From: Oppiella nova
Taxonomy: Eukaryota; Arthropoda; Arachnida; Sarcoptiformes; Oppiidae
Reading direction: 5' to 3'
DNA length: 23,531 nucleotides
Assembly: GCA_905397405.1 (NCBI GenBank)
Contig: CAJPVJ010000535.1
Location: 1-23,531 of the forward strand
This document shows positions 12,280 through 22,015 of this stretch, piece after piece (the first letter of the stretch is position 1; every line of letters begins with the position of its first letter). Under the pieces are notes generated by a model that was not told the DNA's origin, searched no databases, and saw nothing but the letters and a program-made list of their open reading frames with translations. The translations under genes and the position numbers were made by a program.

Positions 12280-12837
12280 CGATAAGACGATAGTTGTGCT
12301 ACCAGTGCACTGGTGATGGTCTCCTCGTCTCCTTATCATTTCCGCTGTCCAGACTGTATTGGAGAGCTGGACGGAGAACTGATAAGGGCGGGGGGAGTAC
12401 TACTAACACCACTAATCATATATTAATACACTTTTTTCGCTCTCATTTCCTCTGAGCATTCTTTGTGCTCTTATTATTAATAAATGCATTAACTTTTCAT
12501 AATTATCTATAATAATAGGTATTATATATCACTAATAATAAGAGATAATTACAATAATAATAATATATCTGTTATTAATAATCATTTTTATAAGTTTCCT
12601 GTGATTTCCCCAACCCTTAGCTCGTATGTTATTTGTACTAATAATGGCATTTTATTTCAGTCACACAATGTATTATATTTTATTAATACATCCAAAGCAT
12701 CATTTAATAGTAATTTATTGTCAATAATATGTAAATTTTAAAAATTATATATAACCTCAATAAAAATATATCTCATGTTATAAAAATAATTTCATTTCAT
12801 AATTATTGTGTCTAAATGAGTGGATAAAACATTCAAT

Positions 12838-12843
12838 TTTATT
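12838..12843 (-). promoter_or_regulatory. Poly(A) signal AATAAA overlapping the stop codon
   Basis: The minus-strand sequence TAT-TAA-TAAAATTG places AATAAA one base into the stop codon of the GhrA-like gene. If used, cleavage would fall about 10-30 nt downstream and the 3'UTR would be very short. The hexamer is common in AT-rich DNA, so its use is inferred. Confidence 0.4.
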
Positions 12844-13126
12844 AATAACCGCTTTTCCAGTCAATCAAATAAAGCAGTTGTTGTTTGGAAAGAAATTTTT
12901 TATAATTTTCAACAAACAGTTTAACGCAGTCTTTGGGTCGACTCACAGCTGCGTTGTGTGGAGTAATCAATACGTTTGGATGCGACCAAAGAGGACTGGT
13001 TTGAGGCAACGGCTCCTTTTCAAACACATCGAGTATAGCCCCCGAAATCCATTCATTATTCAAGGCATTGATTATTTCGTTTTCCGATATTACGGAACCC
13101 CTTCCGATGTTTATGAATACCGGCTT
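12842..13126 (-). CDS. Exon 6 (last) of the GhrA-like gene, catalytic residues
   Basis: The acceptor is TTGCAATTAG ending 13127. The exon reads KPVFINIGRGSVISENEI, INALNNEWISGAILDVF, EKEPLPQTSPLWSHPNVL, ITPHNAAVSRPKDCVKLF and VENYKKFLSKQQLLYLIDWK, then SGY and stop. Arg of GRG, Glu of EKEP and His of TPHNAA are the family's catalytic triad. Ninety-four codons with no lesion suggest selection until recently. A plus-strand open frame over the same DNA (12806-13165) is a shadow. Confidence 0.93.
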   Translation of the reverse strand, partial: KPVFINIGRGSVISENEIINALNNEWISGAILDVFEKEPLPQTSPLWSHPNVLITPHNAAVSRPKDCVKLFVENYKKFLSKQQLLYLIDWKSGY

Positions 13127-16100
13127 CTAATTGCAATCAATAATTCAAATTTTAGTGAAATTTAAAACCAGACTAATATTTGGATGTATTTTATTACTAT
13201 CGGGGAACGGGATGTATCTTATGCGAGCACAAGTATGGCACAGAATTTTATGATTTACTCAACAAATTTAAAAAATAGTAGAATATTCTGGTGACAAGGA
13301 ATGAGTGAAAATATTCGCTCAAATGAAGATTAAATAAAGAGTTGGGGCGTTGAGAGCCCTATTGAATGTCATCATTTAGCGTATGCCTAACGATAACCGA
13401 TTGGTATCATCAATAATTAATATATGTATTTTTGATTGACATAAATATATGTGTAGGAATGTGTTGGCATTTAAACATACAGTACAAGTACTAATATAAT
13501 TCTGAGCCCACTTTAACATAAATGTCAATATTTAATGTTTGACTTCAACGCCAAAAGTTGATATTAGTTTTGGTCTCTAATGAAGAAAAACTGCTTTTTC
13601 TCTCTCACAACCAAATTCTTGTGAAAGCATTTGGGTATTGAGTATAATTGGAAAATAAAATTACATTAATTACTTTGTATCTAAAAAAGAAGTTTCTCTG
13701 CAATTAAATAATATCTTTATTTTGTGTAATTATGAAATTCATATACAAATCAATAGACAAATAAAAGACTGGAGGAATCGTTTCGACTATTCGTTGCCAT
13801 TCGTTGTACTAATTAATCACTTGTACAGTATATGCAGTACAGTATAGTCTATGTATTCATTGGATTGCATTAATATTTACGAGTTTTCTAATTGAATATT
13901 CTGTAAAAATGAGTGCAAACTAAAGCTTTAATTTGTAATTTAAATATAGATATCGATGTCTAATTTCAGCACGTAGCTTCGGGATTTTGTTTGTCGTTAA
14001 ATAAAGTTTTGTTTTGATAAGAGGGCAATCTATACGGAATTTTCAGTTACTTTACACACTTTCATTACATCATTTACAGTCAATTCGCTTTAAAATTCAT
14101 AATTAAAGTTCAAAAACTTGTCATTTATTTTATGATTGTCTCATGCGATCGATAATAAAAGACTTTAAAATCTATTATATAATACACTAAACAGACATTC
14201 AATCAAAATTTTGACGCTTTTAAATTCAATTATAATAATTAAAACTAAAATTCATTTATTTTGCCAAAAGTTGCTATTTTGATAATTTATTCCTAAAATA
14301 AATTCACAATAGTTTTAATCAATTATAAACTCATTCAAATGAAAGTTAATCTAAAGGTTTTCAAAGCGATCGTTCATTCATAAGCTAAAATGAAACACTG
14401 ATATTATAGTATATTTCTTGAAACCTAAGCCGATGTAAGTTATAAAAAGTTAGTTTTGTCGATTAAAGTGCAGATTACTTTGACGCTTACAGACAGTTAC
14501 ACTTGTATATAATATTAATAATCCAAACTTCATAACCAAGTAATTAAACATCGAGATTCAGTAACAGTAATAAACTATCTTATCTCTATTTCCTAACCTT
14601 TTGAGAGCAGAGTTGGAGCGCATTGTTGTTGAGGAGACCTATTGTATGGGGTGTTGAGGGCAATACACTTATCACATAATCACATTCCGGGAGTATGTCC
14701 TCCAATGCAGTCGAATATCTGAATTGCAATTAATTAATCAATACATCCTTTGCTTGCATTCAAAATCAATATTAAACTTAAGATAACATTCTTAATATAT
14801 TATACATCTAATTTATTCCTACATAAAGTCATTCAAAATCAAGTTTATTCTTAAAAGAGATTTGAGAAGTTTATTTAAATTTAGAGAATACTTTAGAATA
14901 CTGATGATTACATTTAGAATCCAAACGCCATGTTATGTCTATGGAAATTGTGTTTATAGTGACCATAATCTTATATTCTACAAAAGCGGCTATTATTTTG
15001 ATATTAAGTGTCAAATAGTAATGAATAATGTTGCTCATTCTTCTAATGTAACACTGTTTTACAGTATTATGAACATTGCGTTTCTAATGAAAAGGTTATG
15101 TGACAAACTATAAATTTTAAAATATCAAAATATTCCTGTAGGTTGAACATGGACATTTCTTTCACGAAACCAAATCCTTCCTTATTTATTTAGTATTGTT
15201 AAGAAATATTCCGATAGACATAACACAGAGTTTGTATTTTATCATCATTTTAATTATTTATCACTAGTGGGGAGGGAGGGAACATAGTCTAACTAAGGTT
15301 AACTTTTATTAGCATTTTGCATTTTATCCCAAATAACTATTTTATTATTTTGGGAGATCAAAGTAGTGAATATTAATGGTGAAGACGGAAACTATTTTTT
15401 ATTTTTGCTTTTTGTTTAAGAATTAAATTGAACCGAAATGAGACTCAAGTGGAGAGAGAGAGAGAGAGAGAGAGAGTTAAAAGTTTAAAACTAATTGAAA
15501 ATTCTGAGCACAGATATAGTGAAAAACCGAAATTACAAAACACATCAAATACTCATTAGAGATAAATGTCTTCGAAACGTAACAATACTTAATGTCATTA
15601 TACTTATCGAGTGGTATATCCTTAATGCTGTGTTCATAGCGTTTGGTGCGCCCATAGCTCACCACTCGAGAGCCCAATTGCCGAAACTTGTGCGCCACTA
15701 ATAAATTATTGATTATATCACACATTACACCATACAGTCATAAACTATACCATTATATACTAGTATATAGTGTACACACAATAGAGTGTATGCCGTGAAC
15801 TAACAATAAGACAGCGAACAGACAATAAACTTCTTAAACAATATATACACCAAAAAACAAAAAGACAATTCTCTTCACTATATTTATACTAAACTCCAAA
15901 ATAATAGACATTTTTTTACCTAATTCAAAATGTATTTAACATAATTTACAAACCAATCGTTTGTATATGTTACTTAATGTTCATTCTCGTATTTAACTTT
16001 CGTGAAAATGATATACAGACGTTTTTACATATATTTTTCCTTTCGATTTATAATTAAATTATTTGTGATTTTATTCATTAGGAGATAAACACATAAAACA

Positions 16101-16829
16101 TGTAGTCTTTAGACGTTGTGTCAATAAAAGCGTGATTTAGAAACGAAATAAATGTAACTTTAAAATTCAAAATTCATTTTTCCATAAAATGTGATAAATA
16201 ATTGAAAATCTGCCTAAACTTAATAAAACTTTTAACATGTGAATGAAAACTCAGATATATTTTATACGAAGTGAGCAAAAACTCTAAAACAAACTTTTAT
16301 TCATAAATGAATTGAGATTTGAATTTAGATTTCCTTTTGAATTGATATAAATTCGTTGAAAAAATTTTGCATAAACTCTAATAAAATCGGAGACTACTAG
16401 GATCTATATACTGTATCACTGAATACTGAATATGCGAAAAAATAGTATAAATATAACTAAATAAGAGCCAAAAGCGCATAGAGTTTGTGTCTGAAAAAAC
16501 AGTTACCAAATCCTGACATAAGTCTTTGAATACAATATAAGATTTATAGTTTGAATCGATTTAAAGCTTAATATAGAAAAAAAGTTAATCCAAAATTCGT
16601 TTAGATATAAGACTCAATACACTACTATAAAGTTATTTACTTTTTTCAAAAAGTAATAATTTTTATTCAATACAGATCTTGTAAATTCATGACTTACTGC
16701 AGTATTTTTTGACAAATATTGTACTCTTATATTGAATTTGTATGGAATTGAATTAATAGAAAGACTTTAAAGTTTGTTTTGTATAAACAAGAAAACAATG
16801 AATAGTCATTGAAATCTTCAGAGAAAACA

Positions 16830-16865
<36 letters not shown>

Positions 16866-18306
16866 TAAAGTGGAATAAGAGTGGTCATACTGTATGAACC
16901 AATAGCTCCGGTCCCTCCAAGTATCGCAATTGTCATTTCGTCGGTGGACTTGTAATCCCAAAGCACTTCCTTTTTCCTGAAGATTAGAATAGAGAATGCA
17001 TTTGAGAGTCAAATAAAAAGAGTGACACAAAAAAGAGAGCAAACAATGGCTTCGGAGGAAAATTAAAGATAAGCGGATCAGACGCGACATCAAAGGGGAT
17101 GTTTTGTCGTATTTTCTCTCATTTTAATCATTAATTACACGAAAAGACAACTGAAAGCAAATATATTGGGACAGAGAGTGTGGACACAAGTGTTTAATTG
17201 CAATTCATGTGAGCCTATTGTGGGCCTAATTGCGAGACAAACCATAGTTTCTTGAGTTTTGTATTCTCGTAGTCGTTGAAGAACTTGCGTTCAGTCATAA
17301 CCATATGTGCCATACAGTAGTCAAACATAGACTGACCGAAACTGTCGCCCGAAAAGCGGGTCATCACTGTCCTCCCTCCGAAAACTGGCGAAAACCAGTT
17401 GCGGAGGTGTATGGTCAGTTACGGGCGGGTGCAGCTGACTTAGGTGACTTAGGCACCGTTGGCCACCTTCCAGACGCGGTTCTCCAAGCCCAGGCCAAAC
17501 AGTATCTCCGCCTCCTGGAGGTCTGCGATCTCTTGGGCACCGATTTGTAGACCCAGTGAAAACTCACCAGGGTATTCTGTATGGTTATCGTTTATATAAT
17601 TAGTAAGTCTCTCAATTTATAAGATCTAACATAAATTTAATTTAATGACCATGTTAAATTAAGGTTAAAAAATAAATTTGGCGCTAATTTAATGAATAAT
17701 GTATTATGTTGGCCTTTTTATAATACACAGGTTTGTTGTGAAACTAATATGGTATTCAACATATAAAAGTACCTATTTAATATATTTGTTTATTTAGCAC
17801 AATATCTGTGTAAATGTTTTGGTACTTTATGTTAGTAAGCTATTACAGCAAATACTGGCACTAATGTATATGTAGTAAAATACCAAATTGTCAAACATGT
17901 TACAGCAATATTTCACACAAAATGATAAACATACGAAATGTTTGATTTAAAGTTTTTGTAAATAAAACTACAAACGATCGCATGCTTTCACTTATATTTA
18001 ATTGCAATTAATACTAAAACTATATTAAATTAAAACTTTTTTGTAAAAACTTGTATTTGGTGTCTATTTGAAATAAAACTGAAGTGAAATAAAGCAAAAC
18101 ACGTGACAAACATTGGGCTAACATTTTGGGTAAATATGAAAATTATTATTTAAATTGAGTTTTAATAGAGATATGAATCATAAATAATGAATGAAATGCT
18201 AAATACGTGTCAAACGGATATTAATGACCCGACAGTTGGCCAATGCTTTGGCCGTCAATTCATACAACTGTGGGATTTGAGACAATATATACACCACTCG
18301 TGACAT
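12842..18306 (-). CDS. D-2-hydroxyacid dehydrogenase, GhrA-like (glyoxylate/hydroxypyruvate reductase type), multi-exon gene, possibly disrupted
   Basis: The family uses NAD(P)H to reduce 2-oxoacids such as glyoxylate or hydroxypyruvate to D-2-hydroxyacids; the exact substrate cannot be read from sequence. Six exons join in consistent phase into about 336 codons (about 312 without the 72-nt block at 17385-17456); E. coli GhrA is 312 residues. Seen in order: an N-terminal strand (MSRVVYILSQIP), a segment ending SGDSFGQSM that matches the family's GxxFGxxM-type helix start, the dinucleotide loop ILGGTGAIGS, LPSTPHTIGLL, the catalytic-Arg motif INIGRGS, the catalytic-Glu motif GAILDVFEKEPLP, the catalytic-His motif ITPHNAAVSRP, and a C-terminus DWKSGY resembling the DRARGY end of GhrA. 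Introns are 639, 266, 1193, 885 and 1471 nt. The family call is firm. Intactness is doubtful, because three TAA codons replace the conserved AGVD loop. No signal peptide is seen, so it is probably cytosolic. Confidence 0.88.
14598..14718 (-). CDS. Exon 5 of the GhrA-like gene
   Basis: The acceptor is TTGCAATTCAG ending 14719. The exon reads YSTALEDILPECDYVISVLP then STPHTIGLLNNNALQLCSQK. It matches GhrA positions '[32 protein letters not shown]'. The donor is GTTAGG (14597), phase 0 into exon 6. Confidence 0.88.
15452..15476. repeat. (GA)n microsatellite in an intron
   Basis: Twelve GA units inside the 885-nt intron between exons 4 and 5 of the GhrA-like gene. The transcript would carry (CU)n. 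Confidence 0.93.
15604..15697 (-). CDS. Exon 4 of the GhrA-like gene
   Basis: The acceptor is AATAATTTATTAG ending 15698. The split A from exon 3 plus TG makes Met, giving M-AHKFRQLGSRVVSYGRTKRY then EHSIKDIPLD and a split codon. This is the helix and second strand of the Rossmann fold; RTKR follows the strand where NADPH-preferring members carry basic residues, so NADPH use is plausible but inferred. The donor is GTATAA (15603), and the split AA joins A of exon 5 to give Lys. Confidence 0.85.
15754..15769. repeat. 16-bp palindrome in an intron
   Basis: TATATACTAGTATATA is perfectly self-complementary and lies in the intron between exons 3 and 4, just upstream of exon 4. AT-rich palindromes of this size can arise by chance. 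Confidence 0.7.
16833..16862. repeat. (GA)n microsatellite in an intron, near the exon 3 donor
   Basis: Fifteen GA units, giving a (UC)n tract in the transcript that begins about 28 nt after the exon 3 donor. Pyrimidine tracts near donors can bind splicing factors; that role is only inferred here. Confidence 0.93.
16891..16976 (-). CDS. Exon 3 of the GhrA-like gene (nucleotide-binding loop)
   Basis: The acceptor is TATTCTAATCTTCAG, ending 16977. The exon encodes KKEVLWDYKSTDEMTIAILG then GTGAIGSY plus one base. GTGAIG is the Rossmann GxGxxG loop that binds NAD(P)H. The donor is GTATGA (16890). The frame stays open past the donor into the (TC)n tract, which explains a longer open frame in this position that is not real coding. 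A (GA)n microsatellite lies just inside the downstream intron. Confidence 0.88.
17243..17384 (-). CDS. Exon 2, 3' part, of the GhrA-like gene
   Basis: The frame reads FGGRTVMTRFSGDSFGQSM, then FDYCMAHMVMTERKFFNDY and ENTKLKKL, with two bases TG of a split Trp codon completed by G of the next exon. This region corresponds to the long helix leading into the nucleotide-binding domain. The donor is GTTTGT (17242). The upstream edge is uncertain: in-frame coding extends back to CTG at 17417-17415, just after the third TAA, so the true exon may be one continuous piece with the 5' part. Confidence 0.78.
17385..17456 (-). other. 72-nt block with three in-frame TAA codons, in place of the AGVD substrate loop
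   Basis: Both flanks are in the same frame. The frame through the block reads A-stop-VT-stop-VSCTRP-stop-LTIHLRNWFS. The spacing between EAEILFGL and GDSFGQSM is 48 residues with the block, against about 46 in E. coli GhrA, and only 24 without it, so the block corresponds to normal coding sequence. It begins GTGCCT and ends CGCCAG, so removal as a mini-intron is phase-compatible (AAC-G/TT-TTC) but would delete the conserved LKWxQ...AGVD segment. It is GC-rich, unlike the introns. It contains an exact 9-bp tandem duplication, CCTAAGTCA twice (17453-17436), which adds one of the stops. Confidence 0.7.
17457..17576 (-). CDS. Exon 2, 5' part, of the GhrA-like gene
   Basis: The acceptor is ACCATACAG (ends 17577), with a TACTAAT branch-point-like sequence about 25 nt upstream. 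The frame reads YPGEFSLGLQIG, AQEIADLQEAEILFGLGLEN and RVWKVAN. EAEILFGLGL matches the family position 'xADYALVWHPP' of GhrA. The stretch is far more GC-rich than the introns. The reading frame stays open to GCC (17451) and then meets TAA at 17450-17448. If the following block is an intron, the exon ends at 17457 in phase 1. Confidence 0.75.
18216..18306 (-). CDS. Exon 1 of the GhrA-like gene (start codon)
   Basis: The exon begins at the ATG 18306-18304 and encodes MSRVVYILSQIPQLYELTAK, then ten more residues ending INI, plus one base (C) of a split codon. An in-frame TAA lies a few codons upstream, so this is the first usable ATG; the -3 base is G. The donor is GTTTGA (18215). The split C joins AA of the next exon to give CAA (Gln). 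The beta-strand followed by a helix fits the start of the catalytic domain. The 5'UTR length is unknown, and an arthropod-like initiator TCAGT lies at 18318-18314. Confidence 0.8.
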
Positions 18307-18745
18307 CACTTTCACTGATTATGTTATAATAGTTCAGCAAATATTCAATTATTACTTCATTCAACACAAAACAAACTTAATTTTGAATTAATTTCCCGAA
18401 ATTAATATAATATAACTTAATGTTAAAGTTTATATAGAAATTAATTTTGATATTAAAACGATTCAAACGTTGAATGCATTGATAGGTTAGAGATAGTTAT
18501 TGCAGTACTTGTAATGATAAATGAGACCAAGTACAAGTAGTATGATAATCTTAACATGAACACTATTTATAGTTATCCTTGAGTTGAATCTCAATTAATA
18601 TAAACTTTCCACAAATTATGTGATTTTTTATCAATTCTAAGTAACTAATTTACGTAAACTTAACTAAAAATATAAGTGTATTTCAAAACAAGTCAAAATA
18701 TTCGATATGTAATGATAGCTAAATACCCAACTTCATGACCGCGAG

Positions 18746-18910
18746 ATGGTGACGGAATTGACAAAGGACTTAAAGGGATATACATTTTTTGGGGAAATAT
18801 ATTTTCAAAAATCATTTGCAGACTTGAGAGAGAAAGCCATGAAAAAAGTGAATTTAAACAGCGATTTGTTTGGATATAAATTTTACGGCCAATTATTTAC
18901 TGATAAATAG
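18746..18910 (+). CDS. Small open frame divergent from the GhrA-like gene, unknown
   Basis: A 54-codon frame from ATG, MVTELTKDLKGYTFFGEIYF, then QKSFADLREKAMKKVNLNSD and LFGYKFYGQLFTDK. It is charged and aromatic, not low-complexity. It starts 440 nt from the GhrA-like start codon on the opposite strand. Frames of this length are expected by chance in this composition, so the case is weak. Confidence 0.12.
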   Translation: MVTELTKDLKGYTFFGEIYFQKSFADLREKAMKKVNLNSDLFGYKFYGQLFTDK

Positions 18911-19111
18911 CTCATAAAAATTAGACATTAAAAATGTTTGGTTTTGTATGTATTGTGAGTTGAGATTTGCTTAATTTGATTATGATTTGCGAGTCGAGAG
19001 TGGAGTCCATATAAACTTAGTTTACAATTGAGTGCCACATCTGATGGCAATTAGGATGAGTTGTGGGGGACTGACAGGACTTTACTCCAGGTCTGAGGTG
19101 GTGGTGGCGGT

Positions 19112-19134
19112 GGGGATGGGAGGGTAGGACAGGG
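19112..19134 (+). other. Potential G-quadruplex
   Basis: Four G runs (GGGG, GGG, GGG, GGG) are separated by loops AT, A and TAGGACA, which fits the G3N1-7 pattern. It sits in an unusually G-rich patch (19070-19140, with a GGTGGTGGTGGCGG run) about 800 nt upstream of the GhrA-like start codon. A regulatory role is inference. Confidence 0.55.
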
Positions 19135-20917
19135 ATGAGAGCCGTATTTGTAGCGCAAAATACGTTATGTTTATATTTGATGTGTTTGACGTGATTTGCA
19201 GTTTTATTACATACAGTATTGACTCAATTTATAAATGAGTCTATTATTGCTTTACTCCAAACGTGACACTCATTTCTAGTTTCACTACTTTTTCTCATTC
19301 ATTAATTAATTCAGTTTTTTATGCCTTAAAACTGCTTTATGTGCCGCACTTATAGCCCCGTATTTATTACTTGAATATTATAAATAGTTTTATTAGTTAT
19401 AATAAAAAATTTCATATCTTATGCGCCAGTGTTTGCTTTCAAAATGCATTTTCGTAGGCATTAATTCAGAGAAATTGTGTTTTTAGTTTAATATATAATT
19501 TATTTACTTTTAAATTACATTAACGCAGAAATAATTAGATTTGTATTGAATTCTCGATTCCCATAACAAATGGAAACCTCTTATGGTATGAGAAAAAGAT
19601 TCACAAAAATAAGGTTATATTAAAAACCCTATCATTTCGATGTACAGTATTTGTGTTTAGAGTTTATATTTAAGATATTATAATATCGTATTTAAAAAGG
19701 AATTAAATCCCATAGGAATTTGATTAGCGTTTAGATGTGTATAAATCATGTGTTTTATGTCGGATTTTATTATTATTTTAGCAAATTTGAGAAATAAATT
19801 CCATTAAAATGCAATATATATTACGGGAAGAAAGCGTTTTATAAATATTTAAGTAAAAATTAAAAAATTAAATCCATTTTCTGTTAAACAAAGAGGTTTT
19901 ATATATAGATATTTCTTTCATTTGAAATCCATATCGTAGTAAAGGACACGAAAATCACTTCACATTTTATTTTGAATTTGAGTTGAATTTCCAACCGATC
20001 GATAGTCTATTCGCTAATATATATATAGATTTTTTCTCTCATCCTTTAAACAATCGTCTCAATGACTATAATTTTTGAGTGCTTTGAAAATATTTTCAAA
20101 ATAATTGAGTTTTTTCTCTTAAAATTTAAGTTTCGTTGCGAAATATAAAAAATATAGGAAATGGAGGAGTTTTTGTGTAGTTTTTAATCATGTTTTGGAC
20201 ATTTGGTATATTTTTGATATTTTTATTATTAGTTTGTTTTATGTTTTATATAATAAGTTATTACGGGTAAAAATATTTGAATTTATTCAGTAGTAAGACT
20301 GTATTTTAAAATCTTATTTTCTGGATTTTGTTTTGTTAATACACTTCAATTGCTTTACAGTATTATAAAGTTTGTATTGAAAATAACAACAAATATTTGT
20401 ATTATGAATGAAATGCATAACAAAACTAATGGTTATTTTAAAAATAGTGAATCAAAAATATTTTTTGAGTTTCGTGTTAAAAAATAGGATTAGATGTTAA
20501 TTGAAATTAATGTCTGAATATTATATTCACGGATATATTCTCGATTTTTATTATTATAAAACATATTACGTATACTCTATTATTGAGTCCCTAAATAAAG
20601 TCATACATTTTACATGACTTTATGGTTAAGAAATGCCATTGATAAACACTCTTTTATAATTTGGTAATATATTACTTACTTTGATGTTAACACACTTATT
20701 TTATCTGTGTAAGAACCAAATATAACATTAAACACAATTGTTAATTATGTAAAATCTCTTTATTAAAAACGTATTGTTTTAATGAATGGATTTATTTGTT
20801 AAAATTGTTATAATATTCGTGAAAATATTTTTCATGATTTAATACTTTCACTTTACATATTGAATAAACTATTTTACTTATTATTTTTTGACATTTTTAT
20901 TTATTCATACTGAATTT

Positions 20918-20940
20918 TATACTGAATAGTATTCAGTATA
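20918..20940. repeat. 23-nt perfect palindrome (11-bp arms, 1-nt centre)
   Basis: TATACTGAATA, then G, then TATTCAGTATA. It could extrude as a hairpin or bind a dimeric protein. No gene is adjacent. Confidence 0.85.
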
Positions 20941-21962
20941 GCTATGAATTTATTTTAATTTGAAATTTTAAAATTTAAACTAAATTTTAAAAATATGTTT
21001 CAATAAATACATGCTGGGAATGTTACAATAAATTTTACATTTGCCGGTATTATCAATTCAATAGATAATGAGTTAATAATTATTTATGAAATTATATGAT
21101 TTAATGACCATTGAAATGAATCATTTATAAATATATTAATAATTTAAAACATTTTACGTATAGAAAATATTTAATAAATGATAACAAAACTTATAGAATA
21201 TTCTGGATGTTTAAATACAGTGTAAACATAACTTCTGTAGTAATGATAATAATAAGTAAAGTCTGTTTCTCTCGACAGTGAAGTTAGTTATTAGGTTTGA
21301 AACTAAGGCTCAAACGAACCGTATTTTTAGAGCACTTATATAATAGTGAATACATTTGATAGGATTATAGCGGGAGACGAGTCGCTATTTTGATGACTAC
21401 TTCTCATCACATAAATGCCGGGATATCTTTTTTCATAAAAACAAATCATTAAAGTCTAGTGTTATATATTTGGTAATCAGTTGTGTCACTCCGAGTATAT
21501 ACCATACCTACCAATTTGGTGGTACCTGTGCACATGTCTGACACATTCATTCATCACATATTCTATGGATTCTTATTCACCATGAAATGGATTTTTGCTC
21601 CCATTGTGTGAGATCTCTGCGAAAGTCTTTAATCAAATCAAACATTCAATACTTCACAACACATTCACATGTGATCTGTTTTCTTCAATACATTTAAATC
21701 CATTGAATTAGAGCCCAAAAGTTTGTCGTTTCCATTGATTTGCTACTCTTTTCTATACATACATTCTGTTCACTACTTTCCAAACACATATTCTGTCAGT
21801 TTTTAACTCATTTTTCTAACTCCCCCTCACTTTCTCTCTTTCACTCCCACTCTTACTCTTACTTTTACGGCTACAGAAATTAATGTACTTTTTGTTTTTC
21901 AATTTACGTTTATGTAAATTGCATCTTATATAACAAAAACATTGCCAATAGACTTCATTTCG

Positions 21963-22003
<41 letters not shown>

Positions 22004-22015
22004 CACTCACTCACT
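21963..22015. repeat. Compound microsatellite (TC)n(AC)n(TCAC)n
   Basis: Twelve TC units pass into six AC units and then CTCA-type repeats. Open frames across it on both strands are Ser-Leu or Arg-Glu repeats and were not accepted as genes. Confidence 0.93.

Larger units (their letters stand above)
9217..12841. other. Intergenic stretch downstream of the GhrA-like gene
   Basis: Mostly AT-rich, with two microsatellites and a GC-richer patch at 12060-12410 that contains the trinucleotide repeat and a 14-bp palindrome (ACCAGTGCACTGGT, 12301-12314). Two weak exon candidates are listed separately. Nothing else could be assigned. Confidence 0.5.

Noticed and set aside
12301-12314. 14-bp palindrome ACCAGTGCACTGGT
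   Set aside because: It is perfect but short, with no promoter or partner copy nearby, so no function could be supported.
12806-13165. 119-codon plus-strand open frame, the longest in the window
   Set aside because: It is the antisense shadow of exon 6 of the dehydrogenase gene, whose minus-strand frame carries the full family signature.
16818-17093. 91-codon minus frame containing a Ser-Leu repeat
   Set aside because: It runs in a different frame from exon 3 and through the (TC)n microsatellite of the intron.
17305-17550. 81-codon plus-strand open frame, GC-rich
   Set aside because: It is the antisense shadow of exon 2 of the dehydrogenase gene and has no family pattern of its own.
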